Shown here: piece by piece, positions 9,871-18,037 of the stretch
How the letters are laid out: every line of letters begins with the position of its first letter
Position numbering within the stretch: the stretch's first letter is position 1
Translations under genes and position numbers: made by a program
Source: Negativicoccus massiliensis
GTDB lineage: Bacteria > Bacillota > Negativicutes > Veillonellales > Negativicoccaceae
Direction of reading: 5' to 3'
DNA length: 64,000 bases
Assembly (NCBI GenBank): GCA_900155405.1
Contig: LT700188.1
Location: 1,054,001 to 1,118,000, forward strand
The notes under the pieces: generated by a model
Database searches by the model: none
Seen by the model: the letters and a program-made list of their open reading frames with translations, nothing else
What the model was told of the DNA's origin: nothing

Positions 9871-11253
9871 TTACAGTTTAGAAAGCGTATCTTTACGCGC
9901 CAAAAGCCATGCGGGAATTAATGAAGCCAGCAAGCCGATGGCCATGGTACCCAGCGCGATCAACAGCGGCTCTTTCAGGAAGGTTAGCGGCAAAGCGATC
10001 GCCGTATTCGTCGCCATCAGCGAACGGACGCCGAGATAGCCGGCGTAACCGAGAGCGTAGCCGAGAATTCCGCCGAGGACCATAATCAAACCGTTTTGCC
10101 AGAGCGTCACGGTCAAAAGTTCCGAACGTTTGGCGCCCAGTACGCGCAGAATCGCGCGTTCCGGTAAACGCTGCAGACCGGAGAGGTAGAGCGTGGAAAG
10201 AACGACCAACAGAGCGGCGGCGATGAAGAAGGCTCCGATGTACCACCACATTTTTTCGCCTTGGCCCATTAGGGAGAAAAGCTGAATAATGACCTGCGCC
10301 GGAAAGACCAGTTGCGCGTCGTCGCGCTGTTGGAACTCCATGGCGAGTTTCAACGCCTGACCGTAGCCTTGCGGCTGAATCAATACGGCCGTCACCTGTC
10401 CCGCGGTCGCGGCGTGCTCACCGTCGTTCACGGCTTGCGCGGCGGGCTTACCCGCGGCGGCAATCGGGAGATGTTCGTGCTCATGCTCATGTTCTTCTTC
10501 GTGCACGGCAGCTTCGTGCTCATGCTCATGTTCTTCTTCGTGCGCATCAGCGGCATGTTCGTGCTCGTGTTCATGTTCATCTTCGTGCACGGCGGCATGG
10601 TCGTGTTCGTGATCATGATGATCTTCATGCGCCATCCAGACGCTGCGGATATCCGTTAAAACGGCGTGATCGTACGGGCCTTCCACCGGCGCCAAAATGC
10701 CGACGATCGTGTAGCTTTGATCTTTGTGGACATGACCGTGCGCGGTCGCGCCGTGAATGGATTGGAATGTGTCGCCGATTTTAGCGCCCAAAAGTTTCGC
10801 GGCGCCGTCGCCGATGACCGCTTCAAAAGGCGCGTTGAAACGGCGACCCTCTGCGACTTTCAGCCATGGTTCGCTTTGCGGCTTGACGCGATAGTCGAAA
10901 ATCGTATTTTCGGTGCCGACGATGCGAAAGCCGCGCCAGTTATCGCCGAACGCCAGCGGGATCGCCTGTTTCACCAAAGGATTGGCTTTTACCTCTTGAA
11001 AAACATCGCCGGTGACGTTACCGATCGGTCGGTCTTTCAAATATACCGTGTTGAGTACCAACTGGTTAGCGCTGCCTTTGGCGCCGACAATTTGTTGGAA
11101 CGGTTCGGTCGCTTTCGTGAGTCCGTAATGCATGCCGAACGAAAGCGCGGCGATAAATACGGAGGAGGCGATCGCCAGCGCGATTAAAAGCGTCAGCAAA
11201 AGCGTTTGCCACGGCCGGTGGCGCAGTTCGCTCCAAGCTATTTGGCGCAGCAT
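9871..11253 (-). CDS. FtsX/MacB-type ABC transporter permease with His-rich loop (ZrgB-like)
   Basis: A 460-residue permease with one N-terminal membrane helix (about 16-38), a large extracytoplasmic domain, and three C-terminal helices (about 335-357, 385-408, 428-450), the MacB/FtsX topology. Residues 209-261 form a loop dominated by His, Glu and Asp (HEHEHEH repeats), a likely metal-binding stretch. With the ATPase and the DUF3299-like protein directly upstream, this matches the Vibrio zinc-regulated zrgBCD set in gene types; the zinc role is inferred. The ATG has AAGGAGG 9 bases upstream and overlaps the ATPase gene by 16 bases. The gene ends just before the terminator at 9822-9855. Confidence 0.85.
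   Translation of the reverse strand: MLRQIAWSELRHRPWQTLLLTLLIALAIASSVFIAALSFGMHYGLTKATEPFQQIVGAKGSANQLVLNTVYLKDRPIGNVTGDVFQEVKANPLVKQAIPLAFGDNWRGFRIVGTENTIFDYRVKPQSEPWLKVAEGRRFNAPFEAVIGDGAAKLLGAKIGDTFQSIHGATAHGHVHKDQSYTIVGILAPVEGPYDHAVLTDIRSVWMAHEDHHDHEHDHAAVHEDEHEHEHEHAADAHEEEHEHEHEAAVHEEEHEHEHEHLPIAAAGKPAAQAVNDGEHAATAGQVTAVLIQPQGYGQALKLAMEFQQRDDAQLVFPAQVIIQLFSLMGQGEKMWWYIGAFFIAAALLVVLSTLYLSGLQRLPERAILRVLGAKRSELLTVTLWQNGLIMVLGGILGYALGYAGYLGVRSLMATNTAIALPLTFLKEPLLIALGTMAIGLLASLIPAWLLARKDTLSKL
10470..10625. repeat. Imperfect tandem repeats encoding the His/Glu-rich loop
   Basis: On the plus strand the unit is close to TTCGTGCTCATGCTCATG followed by a TTCTTC-rich stretch. It recurs about every 39 bases in at least three degenerate copies. 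The translation on the minus strand is the HEHEHEH segment of the permease. The copy number could change by slippage or recombination without breaking the frame, because the unit is a multiple of three. Confidence 0.75.
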
Positions 11254-11909
11254 AGGCGGCCTCCTTCCAAACGAATCGTGCCATCGAGCTTCGCCGCGAC
11301 GTCTTTATCATGGGTCGCCACAATCAGCGTGGCGCCCGCCGCGCGCGCGCGTTGCTGTAAAAGTTCGATCACGGCCATACCCGTGGCGCGATCCAGGCTG
11401 GCGGTGGGCTCATCGGCGAAAATATAATCGGGATTTTTGATGAGCGCGCGCGCCACCGCTACGCGTTGCTGTTCTCCCATGCTGAGTTCGCGCGGCAACT
11501 GATGACCGCGTTCCGGTAAACCGACCGAGCGTAAAAGTTCTTCCGCCGCGTCGGCACGGTCGCGTTCGGAGGTGCGGGCGAAAAAAGCGCCGGCCAGGAT
11601 ATTATCCCGCGCGCGTAAAGTCGGCAATAAAGAAAAGTTTTGCATGACGTAGCCGACACGCGCCGCGCGAAATTCATCGAGTTGGGATTCACGGCAAGCC
11701 GTAAGATCCGTGCCGTCGATCTGAATGACGCCTTCCTGCGCGCGCGTTAACCCCGCCAGTAAGTGCAGTAACGTCGACTTGCCGCTGCCGCTGGGACCGA
11801 CCAATGCCCATTGGCTGCAGTCACCAAGCTCCAGAGCGTCGATCGCCAACACGGTGCGTTCGTGATCGCCGTCGTGATATGTTTTTTTCACATTGCGTAA
11901 AGTGATCAT
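11238..11909 (-). CDS. ABC transporter ATP-binding protein (LolD/MacB class; ZrgC-like)
   Basis: A 223-residue ATPase that powers the adjacent permease. Walker A is GPSGSGKSTLLHLLAG, the signature is LSMGEQQRVAVARAL, Walker B is YIFADEPTASLD, and the H-loop is VATHDKDVA. The size and TASLDRATG motif are typical of the LolD/MacB/FtsE group. The frame is open back to 12047, but that would run into the upstream gene. The ATG at 11909, preceded by AGGAAGGA, gives the normal start MITLRNVKKTY. It lies 10 bases after the DUF3299-like gene. Confidence 0.9.
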   Translation of the reverse strand: MITLRNVKKTYHDGDHERTVLAIDALELGDCSQWALVGPSGSGKSTLLHLLAGLTRAQEGVIQIDGTDLTACRESQLDEFRAARVGYVMQNFSLLPTLRARDNILAGAFFARTSERDRADAAEELLRSVGLPERGHQLPRELSMGEQQRVAVARALIKNPDYIFADEPTASLDRATGMAVIELLQQRARAAGATLIVATHDKDVAAKLDGTIRLEGGRLCCAK

Positions 11910-11919
11910 ACATTCCTTC

Positions 11920-12363
11920 CTATTGCGCGGTAACGCTGTGGGCGTTAATGCGAACCAATGATACAAAGCCCGTTTCCGCGTCGACCGCCGAACCGAGTTC
12001 GAGCGAACCGCGCACCGTGATAGGCGCGTCAAAAGGCAACGCGACAACGGGTTCCTGTAATTTTACGACAACGATATTGTTCGGCCAATCGGCATCTGTC
12101 GAACAGAACGGACAAACAGACATCGGCACTTCCGTCAACACGAAAAAATTAATGGTCGGCGTTAACGGCGGGGCCATAAAGCCTGTCATCTCCACTTCCT
12201 GCCCGGCGAGACTTTGCAAATAATCGGACAAAACCAAACCGCGAACGGTAGAGCCCGCGTACATTTGCCCAAAAGAAAGCGAAGCAGCGGCGTGAACCAC
12301 TCCGCTGCTTGCGCCTAAAGCCACAACCAGAGCAAGAACGAGATGCAATAATTTACGTTGCAT
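11920..12363 (-). CDS. Exported DUF3299-like protein (ZrgD-like)
   Basis: A 147-residue secreted protein with a signal peptide of about 25 residues that ends at VVHAA. The mature part has TGFMAPP, FFVLTEVPMSVCPFCS and a C-terminal beta-rich region, the features of DUF3299 proteins, which are encoded next to MacB-like ABC systems. The CPFC pair could bind metal or be redox active; this is inference. Two in-frame ATGs exist. The one at 12363 is chosen because it lies 7 bases from AAGGAG; the one at 12369 is only 1-2 bases from it. The gene lies 30 bases downstream of the alkaline phosphatase. Confidence 0.75.
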   Translation of the reverse strand: MQRKLLHLVLALVVALGASSGVVHAAASLSFGQMYAGSTVRGLVLSDYLQSLAGQEVEMTGFMAPPLTPTINFFVLTEVPMSVCPFCSTDADWPNNIVVVKLQEPVVALPFDAPITVRGSLELGSAVDAETGFVSLVRINAHSVTAQ

Positions 12364-12393
12364 GGTCATGCTCCTTTCGTACTATGTTGTTTA

Positions 12394-14259
12394 TTACTTC
12401 GTTGCGTCAATACCCAGAGCGCGCATGATCGCAAAGAAGATTTCGGTGTTGTCCATCAGACCGTGGAATTCTTCCGAGCCCGGACCGCCGGCCATGACGA
12501 CGATGTCATCCGCGGAGTGGACTTCCTGCGTTTCCTTGGTCGAAGGCAACGAACCTTCAATGTAGCGAGCGCCTTTCGGTGCGCGATACGGGTTGCCGAT
12601 AATCTTGCCGTTCTCGCCGGTAATCGCCGGTGCCGTCGGTTTCGCCTGGAAACGATAGTTTTCGTAGTGGTCCGGGAAGTTGGCGTATTGCAGAGCGAGT
12701 GTTACGTCAGCATCGGGATCATCCGGGTAGCCGTCGGCGTTGCGATCCGCGAATGTCGGCCAGCCGGCTGCCGCGTACGTGCGAACCGCGTCGCGGCCTT
12801 TCGCGCCGTCATGTTCGTGGTACGTGCCGGTCAGCGATACGCCGTGCGAGTGGTCGGCAATGACGACGATCAAGGTATCGTCGCCGTTGGCTTTCGCCCA
12901 GTCGGTGGCGTAAGCTACGGCCTGGTCCAATTCGATCGTGTCGTAGGCGGCGCGCTGCCAATCCATCGTGTGCAATTGTTTATCAATGCAGGCGCCTTCG
13001 GACATCAGGTAGAAGCCGTTCGGGTTTTTCGAGAGAATATCGATCGCTTTCGCGGTCATTTCAATCAAGTTCGGCTGATCCGGGAAGTTTTTCAGAACTT
13101 CCGGATTCTTTTTGAATTCACGATCCATGTAGACGTTCATATGGCTCATCGTGAAGAGGCCGAGCAGAGGTTTATTGTCGTTGGCCGCCAACATTTCCTG
13201 ACGGTTGCCGGCGAATTGGAAACCCGCTTTTTCAAAATCGGCGATGACGTTCTGTTCGTCTTTCCGTTTCGAACCGTTGGTGGAAAGCGGCAGGAAGAAC
13301 TGCGCGCCGCCGCCGAGGATGACATCCGGACGATGGTATTCGGCGAGGTAGTCGGCGGCGATCGCCGGCTGTTCCGCGCGACGACGTGTGTGGGCAGTTA
13401 CCGCGGCCGGTGTCGCGTCCGTAATGGCGGCCGTGGATACGATGCCGACGCCCATGTCTTTGGTTCGTTTAACAATCTCGGCAATCGTTTCGACTTTCGG
13501 ATCATCCATCGGATCTTTGGTGCGGTTTTCATACACGCCCATCGCGTTGACGACGGATTTGTGACCCGTATTGTAGGCCGATGCCGAGTTCGCGGAGTCG
13601 GTGACCAGGGAGTCATAACCCGATGTGGTGACAAAGGCCATGTTCGGCAAGTTTTCCATGGACAGATGACCGTTGTAGCGGCCTTCGTAAATGCCTTTGG
13701 AAAGAATGCGCGCCGCTTCTTTGATCTGCGGGCTCATGCCGTCGCCGACAAAGAGAATGACATTTTTCGCTTTTTTCTTCGCTTTTTCATCGACTACTTT
13801 GTAGTTGATTTGGCGTTTGAGCGCGCCTTTGGAAGTAGTAGCGGTGACAGAGATGTCGATTTCGCCGCGCTCTTTGAAGCTGACGTTGTCGATCCGGTAC
13901 GACGTGTAGTCGTCATGTACCGTAACTACCGGCTTTTTGCCGAAGTATTTGGCGGCGTCTTTGCCGTTGACGGTAACGTTTAACGCCGTCGGATTATTGC
14001 CGTTGACTTCGACTTCAAAGTCAAAGCGTTGCCCCTTTAAAAATTTCGCCTGATCGATCGGCATGATCGCGATTCCCGTGCGGGCTGCGCTGCGGGATGC
14101 GAGCTTTTGACCGTGCTGCCAGTCCGCTTTGGCCTGCTGCGACATGTAAGTCGGCATCGGTTCGGACGCGAAACTTACATCGGCGGGCATCGCCAACGAG
14201 AAGATTCCCGCGGCCAGGAACAGGCGCAAAGTGCATTTGGTAATACTGCGTGCGTTCAT
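12394..14259 (-). CDS. phoA: Alkaline phosphatase with N-terminal extra domain
   Basis: A 621-residue exported alkaline phosphatase that releases phosphate from organic monoesters. The signal peptide (about 1-31) ends at DVSFA. Residues 60-155 form an Ig-like beta domain not present in E. coli PhoA. The catalytic domain begins with NVILFVGDGMSPQ (D173 metal ligand). The nucleophile is S222 in VTDSANSASAYNTG, and later metal motifs include VIADHSHG and an HSADDI segment. The ATG has GGGGAGG upstream. A short palindrome (AATGGACAATCCATT, 14274-14288) lies in the leader and might be an operator. This is the first gene of a four-gene operon with the putative zinc-type ABC set; the enzyme itself needs zinc. 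Confidence 0.92.
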   Translation of the reverse strand: MNARSITKCTLRLFLAAGIFSLAMPADVSFASEPMPTYMSQQAKADWQHGQKLASRSAARTGIAIMPIDQAKFLKGQRFDFEVEVNGNNPTALNVTVNGKDAAKYFGKKPVVTVHDDYTSYRIDNVSFKERGEIDISVTATTSKGALKRQINYKVVDEKAKKKAKNVILFVGDGMSPQIKEAARILSKGIYEGRYNGHLSMENLPNMAFVTTSGYDSLVTDSANSASAYNTGHKSVVNAMGVYENRTKDPMDDPKVETIAEIVKRTKDMGVGIVSTAAITDATPAAVTAHTRRRAEQPAIAADYLAEYHRPDVILGGGAQFFLPLSTNGSKRKDEQNVIADFEKAGFQFAGNRQEMLAANDNKPLLGLFTMSHMNVYMDREFKKNPEVLKNFPDQPNLIEMTAKAIDILSKNPNGFYLMSEGACIDKQLHTMDWQRAAYDTIELDQAVAYATDWAKANGDDTLIVVIADHSHGVSLTGTYHEHDGAKGRDAVRTYAAAGWPTFADRNADGYPDDPDADVTLALQYANFPDHYENYRFQAKPTAPAITGENGKIIGNPYRAPKGARYIEGSLPSTKETQEVHSADDIVVMAGGPGSEEFHGLMDNTEIFFAIMRALGIDATK

Positions 14260-14477
14260 AGTAACCTCCCCTTAATGGACAATCCATTTTAGCTAAACGT
14301 ATAATAGCAATCTGTCACCAAAATACGGTAAAATTTTCGCCGTTTCTGTGTAAACCTGAATGAGTATTCAAAAATGCTTCGTTTTCGCCGGAAACGGCGC
14401 GAATTTCCGCAATGATTTACGCAAGGGGAGAACAGCATTAACCAAAAAATGTATTGTTTTGTAAAATCCGCGTAAGC

Positions 14478-14505
14478 AAAAAGGCAGTCCGAGGACTGCC
14501 TTTTC
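14478..14505 (-). terminator. Intrinsic terminator of the alcohol dehydrogenase gene
   Basis: AAAAGGCAGTCC and its reverse complement form a perfect 12-bp stem with a minimal loop, followed on the minus strand by a T run. It lies just after the adh stop codon. Confidence 0.85.
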
Positions 14506-14516
14506 ATGGTTGTTTT

Positions 14517-15587
14517 TTATTTATCGGCTTCGTCGATCAAAACGACGGGTTTAATCAAGTCTTTCGGCTTGTCGTGCATCAACTCAAGCGCTTCCGGCAA
14601 ATGTTCCATGCCGTGGAATACGTGAGTGACGAGTTCGGCGATGCGTAAGCGTCCCGATTCGACCATGTCCAAAAGCTGTTCCATGCGCAGACGACCGCCC
14701 GGCGTGAGACCGCCGCGGATCTGTTTGTGCGCCATGCCGGCGCCCCACGCTTCGCGCGGGATTTCGAGATAATCGGCGCCGCTGTAGTAGTTGACGGTGC
14801 TGACGATGCCGCCCGGTTTGACCATTTCAATCGCCTGACCGAGCGTTTTCGTTGTGCCGCCCGCGATGATGACGCGATCGACGCCCGCGCCGTTCGTCAG
14901 TTTGAGGATCTGTTCGGCGATCGGACCTTCTTTATAGTTCACGATGGTGTTGGCGCCGAACGCTTGCGCCACTTTGACCGAAATGGGTCGCGAACCGACG
15001 GCGTAGATGTGACCGGCACCGCGCAGCGCGGCGCCCTGCAGGGCCATCAAGCCGACGGCGCCGATGCCGATGACAGCGACGGAATGACCGAAACCGATAT
15101 CGGCGAGTTCCGCGCCGTGCAGACCGGTAGTGGCCATGTCGCAGAGCATGACGGCGTGTTCCGGAGCGAGCCAATCCGGCAAGAAAGCGAGGTTGGCGTC
15201 CGCGTCGTTCACGTGGAAAACATCGGCGAAAACGCCGTCTTTAAAGTTGGAGAATTTCCAACCGGCGAGCATGCCGCCCGAATGCATCGGGAATCCCGCC
15301 TGCGAGCGTTCCGCGCCCCAGTCCGGAGTAATCGCGGGCACGATGACGCGGTCGCCCGGCTTAAAGTCCTTGACCTCCGCGCCGACTTCGACGATCACGC
15401 CGACCGCTTCGTGACCTAAAATCATGTCATGGCGATCCCCCAGCGCGCCTTCGTAAACGGTGTGAATATCCGATGTGCAAGGTGATACCGCCAACGGCCG
15501 TACCAACGCGTCTTTGGCGCAGAGCGCGGGACGATCTTTTTCGGTAAAGCCGACTTCGTTCGGGGCGAGCATTGCAAAACCTTTCAT
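14517..15587 (-). CDS. adh: NADP-dependent secondary alcohol dehydrogenase (zinc MDR)
   Basis: A 356-residue medium-chain zinc dehydrogenase very close to the Clostridium beijerinckii and Thermoanaerobacter secondary alcohol dehydrogenases, which interconvert 2-propanol and acetone. Nearly identical blocks include MKGFAML, VRPLAVSPCTSDIHTV, EGALGDRHDMILGHEA, FKPGDRVIVP, GMLAGWKFSNFKDGVF and KPKDLIKPVV. The catalytic zinc ligands Cys37, His59, Glu60 and an Asp near 150 are in place. GSRPI after the GIGAVG nucleotide fold is the NADP-binding triad of that subfamily. It lacks the four-Cys structural zinc loop, as that group does. The start has AAGGAGG 7 bases upstream. It is monocistronic with its own terminator. 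Confidence 0.93.
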   Translation of the reverse strand: MKGFAMLAPNEVGFTEKDRPALCAKDALVRPLAVSPCTSDIHTVYEGALGDRHDMILGHEAVGVIVEVGAEVKDFKPGDRVIVPAITPDWGAERSQAGFPMHSGGMLAGWKFSNFKDGVFADVFHVNDADANLAFLPDWLAPEHAVMLCDMATTGLHGAELADIGFGHSVAVIGIGAVGLMALQGAALRGAGHIYAVGSRPISVKVAQAFGANTIVNYKEGPIAEQILKLTNGAGVDRVIIAGGTTKTLGQAIEMVKPGGIVSTVNYYSGADYLEIPREAWGAGMAHKQIRGGLTPGGRLRMEQLLDMVESGRLRIAELVTHVFHGMEHLPEALELMHDKPKDLIKPVVLIDEADK

Positions 15588-15622
15588 GAAAAATCCTCCT
15601 TATGTGTACAAAATTCTCCTAC

Positions 15623-15634
15623 AAGAGTACTCTT
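15623..15634. promoter_or_regulatory. 12-bp perfect palindrome upstream of adh, possible operator
   Basis: AAGAGTACTCTT is a perfect 12-bp palindrome 36 bases before the adh start codon. It sits where a repressor could block the leftward promoter. The regulator is unknown. Confidence 0.4.
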
Positions 15635-15814
15635 ATTCTATCACAATACATTTTATTTATCATCTGTTGCGTGCGACAGATAGAAAGCGCGATGAGGTTG
15701 CTGTGTTATAATAAATAGAAAAATAAAGTGATATCGCAGGCGGCCGTGGTTTACGCGGCGCGGTGCTTTGCCGCATCCGCGAGAACGCTGGGCGGTTCGT
15801 TATGGAGAAATGGA

Positions 15815-16507
15815 ATGAATATTTATTTATTGGCCCACAGCGGCGTCGCATTGGAAACGGACGATCGCGTGTTGGTGTTTGATCCCTGGCAAGATCCCGA
15901 AAACCATTTGAAAAGGTTGGCGCGGACGGAAAAACCTTTGTATTTTTTTGTCACGCATGCGCACGGCGATCATTTCGCGCCGCGCTACGGGAAAGAATAC
16001 GGCGAACGGGCGGCCCGTTTCGTGCTGGAAAACGATTGCCGCGACGCGGCGTATCCCGAGGCGAAAACGGATTATGTCGGCGCGGGCGATACGCTGACGC
16101 TGGATGATATGACGATCCGCGTGTACGGCTCGACGGACGCGGGCGCGTCGTACCATGTAGCTTGGCCGGAACTGAGCGTGTTTCACGCGGGCGATTTGAA
16201 CTGGTGGCATTGGACCGGCGATACGGACGCGGCAAATCGGGACATGCGCGCGCTTTTCTTCCGCGAATTGGAACCCGCGGTCGAACATGGCGCGGATATC
16301 GTTTTCTTTCCGGTCGATGATCGTCAGGGGCCGGCGCAGGAATGGGGCGTCATTGAATATTTGCAAAAGCAGACGCCGACGCGTTTGCTGGTGCCGATCC
16401 ATCGCAACGGAGCGCCGTGGCAGCCGTCGCTGTATTTTTCCTGGCGCTTTGCCGATGTCGCGGTTTGGACGGGTCTCAACGACGGCGATGTGCGTAAAGG
16501 AGTGTAA
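15815..16507 (+). CDS. MBL-fold metallo-hydrolase (UlaG/L-ascorbate lactonase-like fold)
   Basis: A 230-residue metallo-beta-lactamase-fold hydrolase. The metal motif is THAHGDHF, followed by an HAGDLN motif and a late VPIHRNG histidine. The overall layout matches small predicted Zn-dependent hydrolases of the UlaG/YtkL type. The substrate is unknown. The open frame extends to 15728, but the ATG at 15815 follows GGAG by 7 bases and gives the usual N-terminus MNIYLLAHSG. An extended -10 (TGTTATAAT, to 15712) lies about 100 bases upstream and probably starts the mRNA that also covers the next three genes. Confidence 0.85.
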   Translation: MNIYLLAHSGVALETDDRVLVFDPWQDPENHLKRLARTEKPLYFFVTHAHGDHFAPRYGKEYGERAARFVLENDCRDAAYPEAKTDYVGAGDTLTLDDMTIRVYGSTDAGASYHVAWPELSVFHAGDLNWWHWTGDTDAANRDMRALFFRELEPAVEHGADIVFFPVDDRQGPAQEWGVIEYLQKQTPTRLLVPIHRNGAPWQPSLYFSWRFADVAVWTGLNDGDVRKGV

Positions 16508-16508
16508 G

Positions 16509-16802
16509 ATGACAAACAGTTGGTTATATATTCTGGTCGTCATGCTGGCCGGAAGTTTCATTATTCATATGTACCCGACGCTGGTCGTGGCGATCGGCGT
16601 CAATGTGGGTATTTTTATCGCGAGTTATTTTATTTTACGGCGCGATCCGCGCGTGGATATGCGGGCGGGCATGCTGTTTATTTTCGGTTTGACGGTGATT
16701 AATATTTTGGCGGCGCTCGGCTGGATGTCCAGCATGATGGCCAACCTCGCCTTTATCGCGCTCTTTATCTGGTCGATGGCGGGCGGCGGCAGGAGTCGCT
16801 GA
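16509..16802 (+). CDS. Small membrane protein of unknown function
   Basis: A 97-residue protein with three predicted transmembrane segments (about 5-45 as two short helices or one long one, then about 57-92). There is one charged cytoplasmic-type loop, RRDPRVDMR. I do not recognise a family. The ATG at 16509 starts 1 base after the stop of the MBL gene. The longer upstream frame overlaps that gene and is rejected. The stop overlaps the next ATG, so it is coupled to the DUF445 pair. Confidence 0.7.
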   Translation: MTNSWLYILVVMLAGSFIIHMYPTLVVAIGVNVGIFIASYFILRRDPRVDMRAGMLFIFGLTVINILAALGWMSSMMANLAFIALFIWSMAGGGRSR

Positions 16803-18037
16803 TGACGCGTCGAAGGATCGCGACGGGCACGCTTTTGTTGTGCGCTGTCATCGTGCTTTCCTGCTACCCCGCGCGATTTACGTTTTGGGGCGGTTTTGGC
16901 GTGCATACGGCACTGGCGGCATTAGTGGGCGGTCTGGCGGATTGGTACGCCGTGACCGCCCTTTTTCGTCGTCCTTTAGGCATCCCATGGCAAACGGAGT
17001 GGCTGCCGCGCAGTCGGGAAAAAATCATGACGATGGCGGGCACGATGGTCAGGGATGAATTGTTGACGCCGCGTCATCTCTATCGGGCGCTGAAGGCGCA
17101 TTCTCCGTTGCCGTACCTGCTCACGCTATGGGAACGCGATACGGAACGCTTTGTCCGAGCGCTTACAACGCTTTTTGAAACCCTTCCCGACGGCCTTTCG
17201 ACGGATCTCTTGCAGCATGAATGGGAGCCGCTGCGTAAGCGGATTTTGACCGCGCAATGGCCGGCGGATGTCGCGGCGGAAGCGTTATTGCTCTGGCAAA
17301 AAGAAGACAATGAAAGCGGCCGCGAACGATTGGCGCAATGGTTGCAGTCGCGCATTAACGCGGCGCCGACGGCGGAATTTTTAACCGCGCAATACGAGCA
17401 ATTCATGACGCTTTTGGCGGCGGAACATCCCGTGCGCGCGAAACTTTGGCGGGAAGCGCTGCGCGCGCAGGGAGAAACGCCGAGCACTGTCGGCGTATTC
17501 TTGCAGGAACGACTGGCCCGCGCCGCGGCGGATTTGGCGCGGCCGGCGACGACGATCGGCGCGGCGTTTGACGACATGGTGACGATGGCGGTCGCGCGCC
17601 TGCAAAACGATCGGCGTTTGCGTCAGCAAATCACGGACGCGGTCGCGCCGCTTTTGGCGACCAACATACCGACGGACAGTCAGGTTTTATTTAATCTGAT
17701 TGTTACGCCGAAGCGTCGTCACGCGTTTGCGCAGACGCTCGCGACATTGACGGTACGATGGCTCACCGCGGCGCGGCAGGATCCGGTGCGGATTCGTAAG
17801 TTGGAACGGTTGCTCTTTGCGACGCTTGCCAAAATGTTGCCGCTCGTGCAGCCGTATTTCGGAACATGGGCGCAGGCGGCGTTGGCGCCGTACAGCGCGC
17901 GCGAACTCTCTGACTTGATCGAAGCTAAAGTCAGTGATGATTTACAGATGATCCGCCTCAACGGCACGTTGATCGGCGGCGTGCTCGGGGCGGTTTTCTA
18001 TGTGCTCGGGCACGCGATGTTGGGAGGCGGTTTCTGA
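16802..18037 (+). CDS. DUF445 membrane-anchored protein (copy 1)
   Basis: A 411-residue DUF445 protein. A membrane segment at about 8-45 is followed by the family hallmark GGLADWYAVTALFRRPLGIPW. A long helical, charged soluble region follows, and a final membrane helix near 388-408 lies after the conserved LIEAKVSDDLQMIRLNGTLI-type block. The function of DUF445 is not known; the hairpin-like topology with helices at both ends is typical. It overlaps its neighbours on both sides by one base (TGATG), so the genes form one translational unit. Confidence 0.88.
   Translation: MTRRRIATGTLLLCAVIVLSCYPARFTFWGGFGVHTALAALVGGLADWYAVTALFRRPLGIPWQTEWLPRSREKIMTMAGTMVRDELLTPRHLYRALKAHSPLPYLLTLWERDTERFVRALTTLFETLPDGLSTDLLQHEWEPLRKRILTAQWPADVAAEALLLWQKEDNESGRERLAQWLQSRINAAPTAEFLTAQYEQFMTLLAAEHPVRAKLWREALRAQGETPSTVGVFLQERLARAAADLARPATTIGAAFDDMVTMAVARLQNDRRLRQQITDAVAPLLATNIPTDSQVLFNLIVTPKRRHAFAQTLATLTVRWLTAARQDPVRIRKLERLLFATLAKMLPLVQPYFGTWAQAALAPYSARELSDLIEAKVSDDLQMIRLNGTLIGGVLGAVFYVLGHAMLGGGF

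Noticed and set aside
10470-10625. CRISPR-like repeats
   Set aside because: The repeats are imperfect, in coding frame, without spacers, and no cas genes are present.
10312-10659. Plus-strand frame with repeated FVLMLMFFFV segments that looks like a membrane protein
   Set aside because: It is the complement of the His-rich repeat of the permease; the hydrophobicity comes from reading CAT/GAG repeats backwards.
12358-13983. Long plus-strand open frame of 541 codons
   Set aside because: It lies antisense to the alkaline phosphatase gene, has no family motifs and is rich in Arg, Val and Phe, typical of a shadow frame in G+C-rich DNA.
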